Below, in pieces: positions 40,463 through 47,934 of a stretch of DNA of 64,000 nucleotides. The first letter of the stretch is position 1. Every line of letters starts with the position of its first letter. This DNA comes from Nocardia iowensis (GTDB lineage Bacteria; Actinomycetota; Actinomycetes; Mycobacteriales; Mycobacteriaceae). The position numbers were made by a program, and so were the translations under genes. The notes beneath the pieces are model-generated. The model saw nothing but the letters and a program-made list of their open reading frames with translations, did no database searches and was not told the origin of the DNA. The stretch is taken from contig NZ_CP078145.1 in assembly GCF_019222765.1 (NCBI RefSeq), forward strand, positions 8,432,001-8,496,000, written 5' to 3'.

Positions 40463-40972
40463 TCACAGCCAGCTGGCGACTCCGCCATGGCCTGAGCAGG
40501 TACCGCGGCGGCTCTGGCTGAAGGAATAGGTGCCGTCGTTGCACTTCGCGGTGGCCCCGGCCGGTGCGGAGGGCGCCTCTACCGGTCTGCGGACGCAGTT
40601 GCCGCGGGAGTTGATGTAGGAGTCCGGCCCGCAGACCGGGTCGGGATTGCTTGCTGGGGGCGGAGCGACCAACGGTGCCGGAGCGGGCGGCGGGCGCAGC
40701 GCCGCCGTGGTCCTCGGCACGAACGCCGTGGTCGGCACCGGGCCGATGCTCGTGGCGGGCGGAATGGCCGTGGTCGATGTCGGCGCACTTGTCGTGGTCG
40801 GCAGACCGGTCGTAGTGGTCGGGGGGTGGCTCGTAGAGCTGACTGATGTTGTGGCGGTGAGAGTTTGGGATGTCCGGGACGGTGAAGCAGCCTGCCCCGA
40901 GCAGCCACTGACGAGTACGACGAACGCGCTCGCGCCGACGAGAAAACCGAGACCGCTGAGGCGGTATTGCAC
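40463..40972 (-). CDS. Secreted lipoprotein with Thr/Pro-rich linker and DUF3761 domain
   Basis: 169 residues from GTG 40972 (CGGAG five bases upstream); an ATG at 41017 would add 15. An N-terminal signal with lipobox LVSG-C predicts membrane anchoring. A linker of about 80 residues rich in Thr, Ser and Pro follows, then a C-terminal DUF3761-like domain with conserved cysteines (CGPDSYINSRGNCVRRP; KCNDGTYSFSQSRRGTCSGH then GGVASWL). Function unknown; the domain resembles small secreted or surface modules and may bind cell-wall glycan. Confidence 0.82.
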   Translation of the reverse strand: MQYRLSGLGFLVGASAFVVLVSGCSGQAASPSRTSQTLTATTSVSSTSHPPTTTTGLPTTTSAPTSTTAIPPATSIGPVPTTAFVPRTTAALRPPPAPAPLVAPPPASNPDPVCGPDSYINSRGNCVRRPVEAPSAPAGATAKCNDGTYSFSQSRRGTCSGHGGVASWL

Positions 40973-41101
40973 TGATACTCCGATGATTGATAGCCAGCCA
41001 ACGGCTGGGTGACTCACATCACTACATCGGGCCGCAGTAACCGCTCATTACCAAACATTCTCGAGTCAGATAGCGGTCGGACAAGGGCGAATACCTGAGA
41101 T

Positions 41102-41554
41102 TCAGTGTTCGCGGGTGCGCTCGATCTTGGACAAATGGGCGATATTCGCCCGGTCGTCGACTTCGACGCTCGGCTCCGCCGTAAACCAGGCGTCGAGTAT
41201 TTCCTGAAGTTCCGCACTTGACGTCGAACGCAGGCTCAGCGCAAGAACATTCGCATCGTTCCACTGACGAGCACCCTTGGCCGTCGCCGCATCGCCACAG
41301 AGTGCCGCGCGGATGCCCGCGACCTTGTTGGCGGCGATCGAGGCGCCGGTTCCGGTCCAGCAGCACACGATGCCCTGTTCGGCGCGGCCCGCCGCGACAT
41401 CACGGGCAGCCGCCTCGCTCGCCCACGCCCAGTCGTCCCGTTCGGCGTCCACGAGCGCTCCGTGCAACACCGTCTCGTGCCCGCGCCGGGCCAGCTCTTC
41501 GACCAACTCCTGAGCCACTCCGACGCGCTCGTCCGCAGCAACCGAGATCCGCAT
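41102..41554 (-). CDS. RpiB/LacA/LacB family sugar-phosphate isomerase
   Basis: 150 residues: MRISVAADERVGVAQELVEE, EQGIVCCWTGTGASIAANKV, AGIRAALCGDAATAKGARQW and NDANVLALSLR. The cysteine-containing GTG loop and W-N-D-A-N-V motif belong to RpiB-type isomerases. The region after VCCWTGTG lacks the usual G-x-S-I-A-A variant identity of true RpiB (Gly-Ala here), so the substrate may be a sugar phosphate other than ribose-5-phosphate. Monocistronic, divergent from the DJ-1/MarR operon by 69 bp. Confidence 0.87.
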   Translation of the reverse strand: MRISVAADERVGVAQELVEELARRGHETVLHGALVDAERDDWAWASEAAARDVAAGRAEQGIVCCWTGTGASIAANKVAGIRAALCGDAATAKGARQWNDANVLALSLRSTSSAELQEILDAWFTAEPSVEVDDRANIAHLSKIERTREH

Positions 41555-41587
41555 ACCCCCAGCTTAACGCTAGGTTCATCGCAACTC

Positions 41588-41625
41588 TTGACAGTATGCT
41601 GTCAACTATGACAGCATACTGTCAT
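41588..41625. promoter_or_regulatory. Two tandem near-identical palindromic operators (probable MarR sites)
   Basis: TTGACAGTATGCTGTCAA (41588-41605) and ATGACAGCATACTGTCAT (41608-41625) are each perfect 7-bp-arm palindromes around a 4-base centre, with centres 20 bp apart. The second covers the first bases of the DJ-1-family ATG (41624). The MarR gene is the second gene of the same operon, so negative autoregulation by cooperative binding of two dimers is likely. Confidence 0.8.
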
Positions 41626-42268
41626 GACCAAGAAAACAGTTCATGTGGCCGTCTACGACACCTTCTCCGATTGGGAGATCGGCGCCACGACGGCGCACGT
41701 CAACCGGGAGACATGGCAGCGGGAACCGGGCACGTGGCAGACGAAAACTGTTGGGCTGACCAGGGACCCGATCACCACACTCGGCGGTATGCGGATCGTG
41801 CCGGACATGGCACTGGCCGATCTCGCACCGGCCGAGAGCGCGATGCTGATCCTGGCGGGCGCGGATACGTGGGATACCGAGGAGCTGATGCCGTTCGCAC
41901 GTAAGGCGCGCGCGTTCCTCGAGGCAGGCGTTCCGGTCGCGGCGATCTGCGGTGCGACCCTCGGGCTGGCCAGGGCGGGTCTGCTCGACACGCGCAAGCA
42001 CACCAGCAACGTCAGGGAGTTCCTGCTCTACAGCGGATACGCGGGCGCCGACAACTACGTCGAGGAAGCCGCGGTGACCGACGGCGATCTGATCACGGCA
42101 AGCGGCACCGCCCCGTTCGAATTCGCCCGCGAAGCGCTCGGCAGGCTCGGCGTATACGAGCCGCACGTGCTCGATGGGTGGTACCGGTTGTACGGGCACT
42201 CCGACCCGGCGGGCTGGGCCGTTCTCGCCGAGTACGAAGAGCAGCGGTCGGGTGCGCACGTCGGTTGA
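41624..42268 (+). CDS. DJ-1/PfpI family protein
   Basis: 214 residues. The flavodoxin-like fold begins VHVAVYDTFSDWEIGAT; the nucleophile-elbow cysteine is C109 in AAICGATLGLA. The family includes chaperones, glyoxalases (DJ-1 type) and YajL/ThiJ-like proteins, so a detoxifying role is plausible. A MarR gene follows 53 bp later, and two palindromic operators overlap the promoter and start codon. The pair may respond to reactive aldehydes or oxidants. Confidence 0.9.
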   Translation: MTKKTVHVAVYDTFSDWEIGATTAHVNRETWQREPGTWQTKTVGLTRDPITTLGGMRIVPDMALADLAPAESAMLILAGADTWDTEELMPFARKARAFLEAGVPVAAICGATLGLARAGLLDTRKHTSNVREFLLYSGYAGADNYVEEAAVTDGDLITASGTAPFEFAREALGRLGVYEPHVLDGWYRLYGHSDPAGWAVLAEYEEQRSGAHVG

Positions 42269-42321
42269 GGAAGAATCACACGGCGATCCGGTCGAGCGGC
42301 CGGATCGCCAGGGAGGTGCAC

Positions 42322-42774
42322 GTGACCAGGACCGAACAGGAGTTGTTCGCTACGGCCGCCATCACATCGTTTCGATTGAACGGCCAGTTCCTCGCGATCG
42401 CCGAGGAATTGGCGCGCCCGGCCGGTCTCACGGCGGCGTGGTGGCAGGTGCTCGGCGCGGTGCTGCCCGCCCCGCTGCCGGTGGCGGGCATCGCCAGGGA
42501 AATGGGCATCACCCGGCAAAGCGTGCAACGCATCGCGGACCTGTTGGTGGACAAGGGACTTGCCGAGTACCGTCCGAACCCCGCGCATCGCCGCGCCAAG
42601 CTCGTCGCGGTCACCGACGCGGGCCGCGAAGCGGTGCATCGCATCACTCCGCAGCACGCGGTGGTGTCCAAGCGGCTGGTGGCCGAACTCGGGCACGAAC
42701 AGCTCGCCGCGACCGTCGACGCCCTCACCCGCCTGTCCACGGCCCTCGATGCCCTCACCACCCAAGAGCCGTGA
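42322..42774 (+). CDS. MarR family transcriptional regulator
   Basis: 150 residues with a winged helix: LPVAGIAREMGITRQSVQRI and LVDKGLAEYRPNPAHRRAKL. The GTG at 42322 has GGGAGG six bases upstream. It is the second gene after the DJ-1 family gene. Tandem inverted repeats at 41588-41625 are the likely operators. It lacks conspicuous sensor cysteines of the OhrR type, so the inducer is probably a ligand rather than a thiol switch. Confidence 0.92.
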   Translation: MTRTEQELFATAAITSFRLNGQFLAIAEELARPAGLTAAWWQVLGAVLPAPLPVAGIAREMGITRQSVQRIADLLVDKGLAEYRPNPAHRRAKLVAVTDAGREAVHRITPQHAVVSKRLVAELGHEQLAATVDALTRLSTALDALTTQEP

Positions 42775-42784
42775 CACCGCACGG

Positions 42785-42839
42785 TCAACGGGACATGACC
42801 GCGGCCGCACTCGCGAATGCCTCGGTCATGTCCCGTTGA
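42785..42839. terminator. Large stem-loop between convergent genes
   Basis: TCAACGGGACATGACCG pairs perfectly (17 bp) with its complement across a 21-nt loop, directly between the MarR gene's stop and the HAD phosphatase stop. It probably acts as a bidirectional terminator; there is no T-run. Confidence 0.65.
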
Positions 42840-43634
42840 TCATGCGAACGGGTCTTTGGTTCGGCCGACGAGGTCGGCTACGGAGTCGAGGACCATGGTG
42901 GGGCGGTAGGGGTAGGCCTCGACGGAGGCGCGGGTGGAGATGCCGGTGGTGACCAGGATGGTGCGCATGCCCGCCTCCAAGCCGGAGATGACGTCGGTGT
43001 CCATTCGGTCGCCGATCATGACCGTGGACTGGGAGTGTGCGCCGATCCGGCGCAGCGCCGAACGCATCATCAGCGGGTTCGGCTTGCCGACGTAGTACGG
43101 GTCGCGGCCGGTGGCGCGGGTGATCAGCGCGGCGACCGAACCGGTCGCGGGCAGCGAGCCGTCGCGGGACGGGCCGGTCGGGTCGGGATTGGTGGCGATG
43201 AAGCTCGCGCCGCGCTCGATCAGGCGGATCGCGGTGGTGATCGCCTCGAAGGAATAGTTGCGGGTTTCGCCGAGCACCACGTAGTCGGGGTTGCTGTCGG
43301 TGAGCACGTAGCCGATCTCGTGCAACGCCGTGGTGAGACCGGATTCGCCGACCACATAGGCGGTTCCGTTGGGGCGCTGATCATCGAGGAAGGTGGCGGT
43401 GGCCAGGGCGGAGGTCCAGATGGCCTCCTCCGGGATGTCGAGTCCGGTGTGCCGCAACCTGGCCTGCAGGTCACGCGGGGTGCGAATGGAATTGTTGGTC
43501 AGCACCAGGAACGGGGTCTCGTTGGCGCGCAGCTCGGCGAGGAACTCATCGGCGCCGGGCACCAGTTGGTCCTCATGCACCAGCACCCCATCCATGTCGG
43601 TCAGATAGGACAGGATCGGTTCGTCATCGGTCAC
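42840..43634 (-). CDS. HAD-IIA family hydrolase (NagD-like)
   Basis: 264 residues. Catalytic aspartates are in YLTDMDGVLVHEDQLVPGA (D13-x-D15). FLVLTNNSIRTPRDLQARLR supplies the phosphate-binding Asn/Ser, and YVGKPNPLMMRSALRRIG then VMIGDRMDTDV completes the active site. NagD-like proteins hydrolyse nucleotide monophosphates or 4-nitrophenyl phosphate; the physiological substrate is often unclear. A 68-69 bp tandem repeat lies just upstream. Confidence 0.92.
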   Translation of the reverse strand: MTDDEPILSYLTDMDGVLVHEDQLVPGADEFLAELRANETPFLVLTNNSIRTPRDLQARLRHTGLDIPEEAIWTSALATATFLDDQRPNGTAYVVGESGLTTALHEIGYVLTDSNPDYVVLGETRNYSFEAITTAIRLIERGASFIATNPDPTGPSRDGSLPATGSVAALITRATGRDPYYVGKPNPLMMRSALRRIGAHSQSTVMIGDRMDTDVISGLEAGMRTILVTTGISTRASVEAYPYRPTMVLDSVADLVGRTKDPFA

Positions 43635-43656
43635 CAGACAATTGTCCCACTACGGA

Positions 43657-43923
43657 CGCAGCCGGACGTCAGTCCGCCCGTAGACGCGCATGGCCGGAGC
43701 GAATGCGGAGGTACGCAGAACAGGCGCAGCCGGACGTCAGTCCCTCCGTAGACCGCGCACGGCCGGAGTGAATGCGGAGGTACGCAGAACAGGCGCAGCC
43801 GGACGTCAGTCCGTCCGCAGATCGCGCATGGCCGGAGTGAATGCGGAGGTACGCAGAACAGGCGCAGCCGGACGTCAGTCCGTCCATAGATCGCGCATGA
43901 CCGGAGCGAATGCGGAGGTACGC
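43657..43923. repeat. Tandem repeat, about four units of 68-69 bp
   Basis: The phrase GCAGCCGGACGTCAGTCC recurs with period 68, 69, 69 bp (starts near 43659, 43727, 43796, 43865). Units end GAATGCGGAGGTACGCAG and are joined directly without spacers. Copies differ at only a few positions per unit, for example AGACGCG/AGATCGCG. Each unit holds an internal inverted repeat GGAC-GTCA-GTCC. Because 69 is divisible by three, one frame stays open through the array, but it has no gene-like features. It lies between the HAD gene and fgd. Confidence 0.85.
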
Positions 43924-44178
43924 CTATTGAACACGTTCCTGGCGCAAGGCCGAGGGTGCGGCCCTTCCCACATCGCACGGCCTGGCTGACTATGGTCGGA
44001 GACGGCCGCATTGCGCGTGCGCGAAAGCGGCGGACAGTGTTCATGCGACCGCCGAGGCACGGGAACGTTCGCGGGCCCGCGGCGGTTGTGCGAGGCATGA
44101 CCGCGGCGTGTCTGCGGCCGAAAACGGTGTGCGGGAATGCCCGCACAGGTGTGCAGCGAAGCGACAGGAGTGGCGCGC
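43924..44178. other. fgd upstream region
   Basis: 255 bp between the tandem repeats and the fgd start. A stem-loop TGTGCGGG-AATG-CCCGCACA lies at 44128-44147, about 31 bp before the ATG. No other gene is seen. Confidence 0.5.
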
Positions 44179-45189
44179 ATGGGTGATCTCAAGCTCGGGT
44201 ACAAGGCGTCGGCGGAACAGTTCGGGCCGCGGGAACTGGTGGAAATCGCGGTGCTGGCCGAGGAACACGGCCTCGACAGCGCCACCGTGAGCGACCACTT
44301 CCAGCCGTGGCGGCACAAGGGCGGGCACGCACCGTTCTCGCTGGCCTGGATGGCGGCGGTCGGCGAACGCACCCAACGGATTCAACTCGGCACCTCGGTG
44401 CTCACCCCCACCTTCCGCTACAACCCGGCGGTGATCGCACAGGCCTTCGCCACGATGGGTTGTCTGTACCCCGATCGGATCATGCTCGGTGTCGGCACCG
44501 GCGAGGCGCTGAACGAGATCGCCACCGGCTACAAGGGCGAATGGCCGGAATTCAAGGAACGTTTCGCGCGTCTGCGCGAGGCGGTCGACCTGATGCGCGC
44601 CCTGTGGACCGGTGACCGCGTCGACTTCAGCGGCGAGTACTACAACACCGTCGGCGCGTCCATCTACGACGTGCCCAAGGGCGGCATCCCGGTCTACGTG
44701 GCCGCAGGCGGTCCGCTCGTCGCACGCTACGCGGGACGTGCGGGTGACGGCTTCATCTGCACCTCCGGCAAGGGCATGGAGCTCTACACCGAGAAACTGA
44801 TGCCCGCAGTCGCCGAGGGCGCCGCCAAGGCAGGCCGCACCGTCGACGACATCGATCGGATGATCGAAATCAAGATCTCCTACGACACCGATCCCGAACT
44901 GGCCCTGGAGAACACGCGCTTCTGGGCACCGCTGAGCCTGACTCCGGAACAGAAGCACAGCATCACCGACCCGATCGAGATGGAAGCCGCCGCCGACGCA
45001 CTGCCGATCGAACAGATCGCCAAGCGCTGGATCGTCGCCAGCGACCCCGACCAGGCCGTCGACCTCATCAAGCCCTACCTCGACGCCGGCCTCAACCACC
45101 TGGTCTTCCACGCCCCCGGCCACGACCAGCGTCGCTTCCTCGACCTGTTCCAGCGCGACCTCGCCCCCCGCCTGCGCGCCCTGGCCTGA
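44179..45189 (+). CDS. fgd: F420-dependent glucose-6-phosphate dehydrogenase
   Basis: 336 residues, the usual length for Fgd. [60 protein letters not shown] and [12 protein letters not shown] are nearly the M. tuberculosis FGD1 sequence as I remember it. The enzyme oxidises glucose-6-phosphate and reduces F420, feeding deazaflavin-dependent reductases such as the one at 39946. ATG 44179 has GGAG about ten bases upstream. It lies next to pta in the mycobacterial order, separated here by added genes. A strong hairpin follows. Confidence 0.97.
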   Translation: MGDLKLGYKASAEQFGPRELVEIAVLAEEHGLDSATVSDHFQPWRHKGGHAPFSLAWMAAVGERTQRIQLGTSVLTPTFRYNPAVIAQAFATMGCLYPDRIMLGVGTGEALNEIATGYKGEWPEFKERFARLREAVDLMRALWTGDRVDFSGEYYNTVGASIYDVPKGGIPVYVAAGGPLVARYAGRAGDGFICTSGKGMELYTEKLMPAVAEGAAKAGRTVDDIDRMIEIKISYDTDPELALENTRFWAPLSLTPEQKHSITDPIEMEAAADALPIEQIAKRWIVASDPDQAVDLIKPYLDAGLNHLVFHAPGHDQRRFLDLFQRDLAPRLRALA

Positions 45190-45203
45190 ACTTCACAGAC
45201 GGT

Positions 45204-45246
45204 CCACACGTTTCACAGGACCATCAACCCGCTGTGAAACGTGTGG
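45204..45246. terminator. Bidirectional terminator hairpin between fgd and metZ
   Basis: CCACACGTTTCACAG pairs perfectly (15 bp) with its complement across a 13-nt loop. Flanking bases CACAGAC/GTC..CTGTG extend a weaker outer stem. It lies between convergent stops. Confidence 0.8.
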
Positions 45247-45262
45247 AGTCTTCTGTGGGGTG

Positions 45263-46477
45263 CTAACTCAGCGCGCGGTCGAGGTCGGCGAGGAGATCTT
45301 CGACGTCCTCCAGGCCTACCGAGATGCGGACTACGCCGTCGGTGAGGCCGATGGTGGCGCGGCCTTCCGGGCCCATCGCGCGGTGGGTTGTGGTGGCGGG
45401 GTGGGTGATCAGGGACTTGGCATCGCCGAGGTTGTTGGAGATGTCGACGATGCGGAGGCGGTTGAGGACTTCGAACGCGCGCTTCTTGGCTTCGTGCGCG
45501 GGCGCGTTCAGTTCGAAGGTGACCACGGTGCCGCCCGCGCTCATCTGGCTGGTGGCCAGGCCGTGTTGCGGATGTGATTCCAGGAAGGGGTATTTCACCC
45601 AGCTGACGGCCTTGTTGGTCTCCAGGTAGCGGGCGATGCGCAGCGCGGACTCGGTCGAATGACGCACCCGCAGCGGCATTGTCTCCAAGCCCTTGAGCAG
45701 GGTCCACGCATTGAACGGGCTGAGCGCCGGACCGGTATGGCGCATCAGGGTTTTCACCGGACCCTCGATGTAGTCCTTCTCGCCGAGGATGGCCCCGCCG
45801 AGCACCCGACCCTGGCCGTCGATGTGCTTGGTGCCCGAGTAGACGACCACGTCGGCGCCGAGTTCGAAGCCCCGCTGCAGCAGCGGTGTGGCAAAGACGT
45901 TGTCCAGCACCACTTTCGCGCCCGCGGCGTGCGCGAGCTCGGTGACCCGGCGCACGTCGACGAGGGTCTGCATGGGATTGGCCGGTGTCTCGAAGAACAC
46001 CGCCTTGGTGGGCACGGACAGTGCCTGCTCCCACTGGCCCAGATCCTCGCCGTCGACGAAGACGGTCTCCACTCCCCAGCGCGGCAGGATCTCGTTGCAC
46101 ACCACGAAGCAGGACCCGAACAGGCTGCGCGCGGCCACAAGTCGATCACCGGCGCCGAGCAGCGCGCCCAAAGCGGTGAATACCGCGGACATTCCGCTCG
46201 CGGTCGCGAAACACGCTTCGGCACCGTCGAGCAGCCGCATCCGCTCCTCGAACATGGCGACCGTCGGGTTGCCGTAGCGGGAGTAGACGAAATGCTCGAC
46301 GTCGCCGGTGAACGCGGCCTCGGCGGCCTCCGCACTCTCGTAGACGAAACCGGACGTCAGGTACAGCGCCTCGCTGGTTTCCTCGAAACCGGAGCGCCGC
46401 AACCCTCCTCGCACGCCGAGCGTCGCGGGACCGACGCCGTCGGGCAGCGGCTTGTCGAACGCACCACCGGTGATCAC
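45263..46477 (-). CDS. metZ: O-succinylhomoserine sulfhydrylase
   Basis: 404-residue PLP-dependent Cys/Met metabolism enzyme making homocysteine from O-succinylhomoserine and sulfide. TSGFVYESAEAAEAAFTG, SRYGNPTVAMFEERMRLLDG, ATASGMSAVFTALGA and VVVYSGTKHIDGQGRVLGGA (with the PLP lysine) are present. GTG 46477 has GGGAGG six bases upstream. A rhodanese gene lies upstream in the same direction, and both are preceded by a SAM-IV riboswitch. Same order as Rv0390-Rv0391 (from memory). Confidence 0.95.
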   Translation of the reverse strand: MITGGAFDKPLPDGVGPATLGVRGGLRRSGFEETSEALYLTSGFVYESAEAAEAAFTGDVEHFVYSRYGNPTVAMFEERMRLLDGAEACFATASGMSAVFTALGALLGAGDRLVAARSLFGSCFVVCNEILPRWGVETVFVDGEDLGQWEQALSVPTKAVFFETPANPMQTLVDVRRVTELAHAAGAKVVLDNVFATPLLQRGFELGADVVVYSGTKHIDGQGRVLGGAILGEKDYIEGPVKTLMRHTGPALSPFNAWTLLKGLETMPLRVRHSTESALRIARYLETNKAVSWVKYPFLESHPQHGLATSQMSAGGTVVTFELNAPAHEAKKRAFEVLNRLRIVDISNNLGDAKSLITHPATTTHRAMGPEGRATIGLTDGVVRISVGLEDVEDLLADLDRALS

Positions 46478-46529
46478 GACTGCCTCCCGACGACAGAGCT
46501 CCGCGACAACGCGTTGATCAGACAGCAGT

Positions 46530-46946
46530 TCATGACTGCCGCCAGGGCAAGCCGAGGGCACGCCAGCCACTGCCGCCGCGGTGCCCGTGCTCGTCGACCG
46601 GGCCTTCGAAGCCCTCGAGCACGTTGTAGGAGGTGGCGAACCCGGCCTGCGTCGCGGCGATCGCCGCGCCGATGGAGCGCTGCCCGGACCGACACAGGAA
46701 GATCACCGGGGCGTCCGGATTGTGTCCGTCGAGCGCCGTGACCAGCTGCTCGGTGAACTCGCTGTTGCGCGTCCCGGTGGTGTCGACCCACTCGATCAGC
46801 ACCGTGGGGCGCTCGATCGAACTGGTGTCGGGCACGCCGACGAACTTCCACTCGGCCTCGGTACGCACATCGACCAGAACGGCTTCCGGGTTGTCCCGCA
46901 ACAATTCCCAGGCCTGCTGCGGGGTGATGTCACCGGCATAACTCAT
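46530..46946 (-). CDS. Rhodanese-like sulfurtransferase
   Basis: 138-residue single-domain rhodanese. LVDVRTEAEWKFVGVPD is the CH2A-like motif and FLC85RSGQRS is the active-site loop with the persulfide cysteine. It probably delivers sulfane sulfur or sulfide for MetZ or neighbouring sulfur metabolism. ATG 46946 has AGGAGGG five to six bases upstream, just beyond the riboswitch, so translation of this gene is the most direct target of riboswitch control. Confidence 0.93.
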   Translation of the reverse strand: MSYAGDITPQQAWELLRDNPEAVLVDVRTEAEWKFVGVPDTSSIERPTVLIEWVDTTGTRNSEFTEQLVTALDGHNPDAPVIFLCRSGQRSIGAAIAATQAGFATSYNVLEGFEGPVDEHGHRGGSGWRALGLPWRQS

Positions 46947-46962
46947 ATGGACCCTCCTAGAA

Positions 46963-47078
46963 TCCGCACTTGCCGCGCTCGGGTTTGACGCACGGCCAGG
47001 TCGTCACCCGGAGCACCCCACCGCGGAGGAGGGTTGCCGACCAGTATTGCCGGGGCTTGACACTGGTTCTCATGACCT
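46963..47078 (-). ncRNA. SAM-IV riboswitch
   Basis: On the minus strand the leader contains the SAM-IV core in order: GGTCATGAG, CAAGCCCCGGC, GGCAACCCTCC, CCGCGGTGGGGTGC, CCGGGTGA, GACC and a terminal GCGGCAAGTGCGG. This is the SAM-IV pattern known from actinomycete sulfur genes. The rhodanese ribosome site AGGAGGG starts immediately after it (46952-46958). High SAM would therefore lower rhodanese-metZ expression. Confidence 0.9.
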
Positions 47079-47085
47079 TCTGCTG

Positions 47086-47115
47086 AGATTGCCTGGACAA
47101 GGGTCACCCTGTCAA
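47086..47115 (-). promoter_or_regulatory. Candidate promoter of rhodanese-metZ
   Basis: On the minus strand TTGACA (47110-47115) is followed after 18 bases by CAATCT (47086-47091), a weak -10 hexamer. It lies a few bases upstream of the riboswitch. Confidence 0.4.
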
Positions 47116-47140
47116 ACGGCTGCTCACGGTATGAGAATGC

Positions 47141-47587
47141 TCAATTACAGACCAGCCATTTGTCGCCGGACCGGGTCAGATTCCAGGTCGCGGTCGACTC
47201 GTCGCCGTCGACCTTGGTAGTGACCGTGGCCTTCGCCCGGTCGCCATCGACCATCGGATCGACGAGTTTCGTGATTTCCACGGTCTTTCCGGCGCCGGAC
47301 CGACCCGCCAGCGGGGATCGTTTCGGATCGAAGCCCGGGCATCCCGTGCCTGGTGGAGGCACCATCTCAGTGCTGTTGGAGCCGTCGACGAAGTTGCGCA
47401 CCGCGGCGGCGATCTTGTCCGATTCTGTGACATTTTTCTCAGCGGGCGACAGCACCCCGCCGATGGTGATCGCGACGAGCACGATCACCGCGAGCACGGC
47501 GGCCGCGACGAACGGCGCCACCGAACGCTTGTCGGTCTGATCGACCACGATGACTTCGTCTTCCGCGGGTGACTGCTGATCGCTCAT
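47141..47587 (-). CDS. Single-pass membrane protein of unknown function
   Basis: 148 residues from ATG 47587. A short acidic cytoplasmic N-terminus (SDQQSPAEDEVIVVDQTDKR) is followed by one membrane helix (SVAPFVAAAVLAVIVLVAI) and an extracytoplasmic domain of about 100 residues ending in W-L-V-C-N, with two cysteines (TGCPGF near the middle and the C-terminal VC). The domain pattern (KVDGDESTATWNLTRSGDKW) resembles NTF2-like/DUF4878-type secreted domains. I cannot name a function. Convergent with nothing; its upstream region faces fprA. Confidence 0.8.
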   Translation of the reverse strand: MSDQQSPAEDEVIVVDQTDKRSVAPFVAAAVLAVIVLVAITIGGVLSPAEKNVTESDKIAAAVRNFVDGSNSTEMVPPPGTGCPGFDPKRSPLAGRSGAGKTVEITKLVDPMVDGDRAKATVTTKVDGDESTATWNLTRSGDKWLVCN

Positions 47588-47934
47588 ACGACGATGATCC
47601 CTGGTCGGCAGGGTTATCCGGCGATCGCCCCCGCCCCGCACGGCAGTACGCGGTGAAGTGCGCTCGACAACGCGAGGATCAGCCTCGCCGGGTCGGGTAA
47701 CCCGGACAGAACGGGCCGGGTGGCATCCACTCAGTTCGCGCACCGCCGAGGGCCGTCCGCGTCGTCACCGATAGAATCGCGGGACTGCGGCCTGCTGTCA
47801 TAGCCGCGACTGGGGTGGCCACGAGCCGACACCCTCAGTGTCCGCATCGACAGGTGCAACCAGCCAGCGCGTAACTTAGCCTAGGCTAAGGAAGACGCCG
47901 TAATTGTTCTCGACCATAAGGGTGCGCGTAAAAG
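47588..47934. other. Divergent region between membrane-protein gene and fprA
   Basis: 347 bp without a supported gene. It holds the iron-box-like palindrome (47875-47890) near fprA. The remainder is GC-rich upstream sequence in which I see no other clear motif. Confidence 0.6.
47875..47890. promoter_or_regulatory. Iron-box-like palindrome (IdeR/DtxR family)
   Basis: CTTAGCCTAGGCTAAG is a perfect 16-bp palindrome, 44 bp before the fprA ATG. Its core TTAGnCTAGGCTAA shares about 13-14 of 19 positions with the IdeR consensus TTAGGTTAGGCTAACCTAA. It may link fprA transcription to iron. Confidence 0.5.

Noticed and set aside
41102..41554. True ribose-5-phosphate isomerase B (rpiB symbol)
   Set aside because: The family is clear, but the substrate loop identity is not certain enough to give the gene name.
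43657..43923. CRISPR array
   Set aside because: Units abut directly with no unique spacers, the unit is 68-69 bp and no cas genes are in the window.
43631..44146. A protein made of the tandem repeat (period 23 residues)
   Set aside because: The frame is open only because 69 is divisible by three; it has no ribosome site or family and overlaps non-coding repeat DNA.
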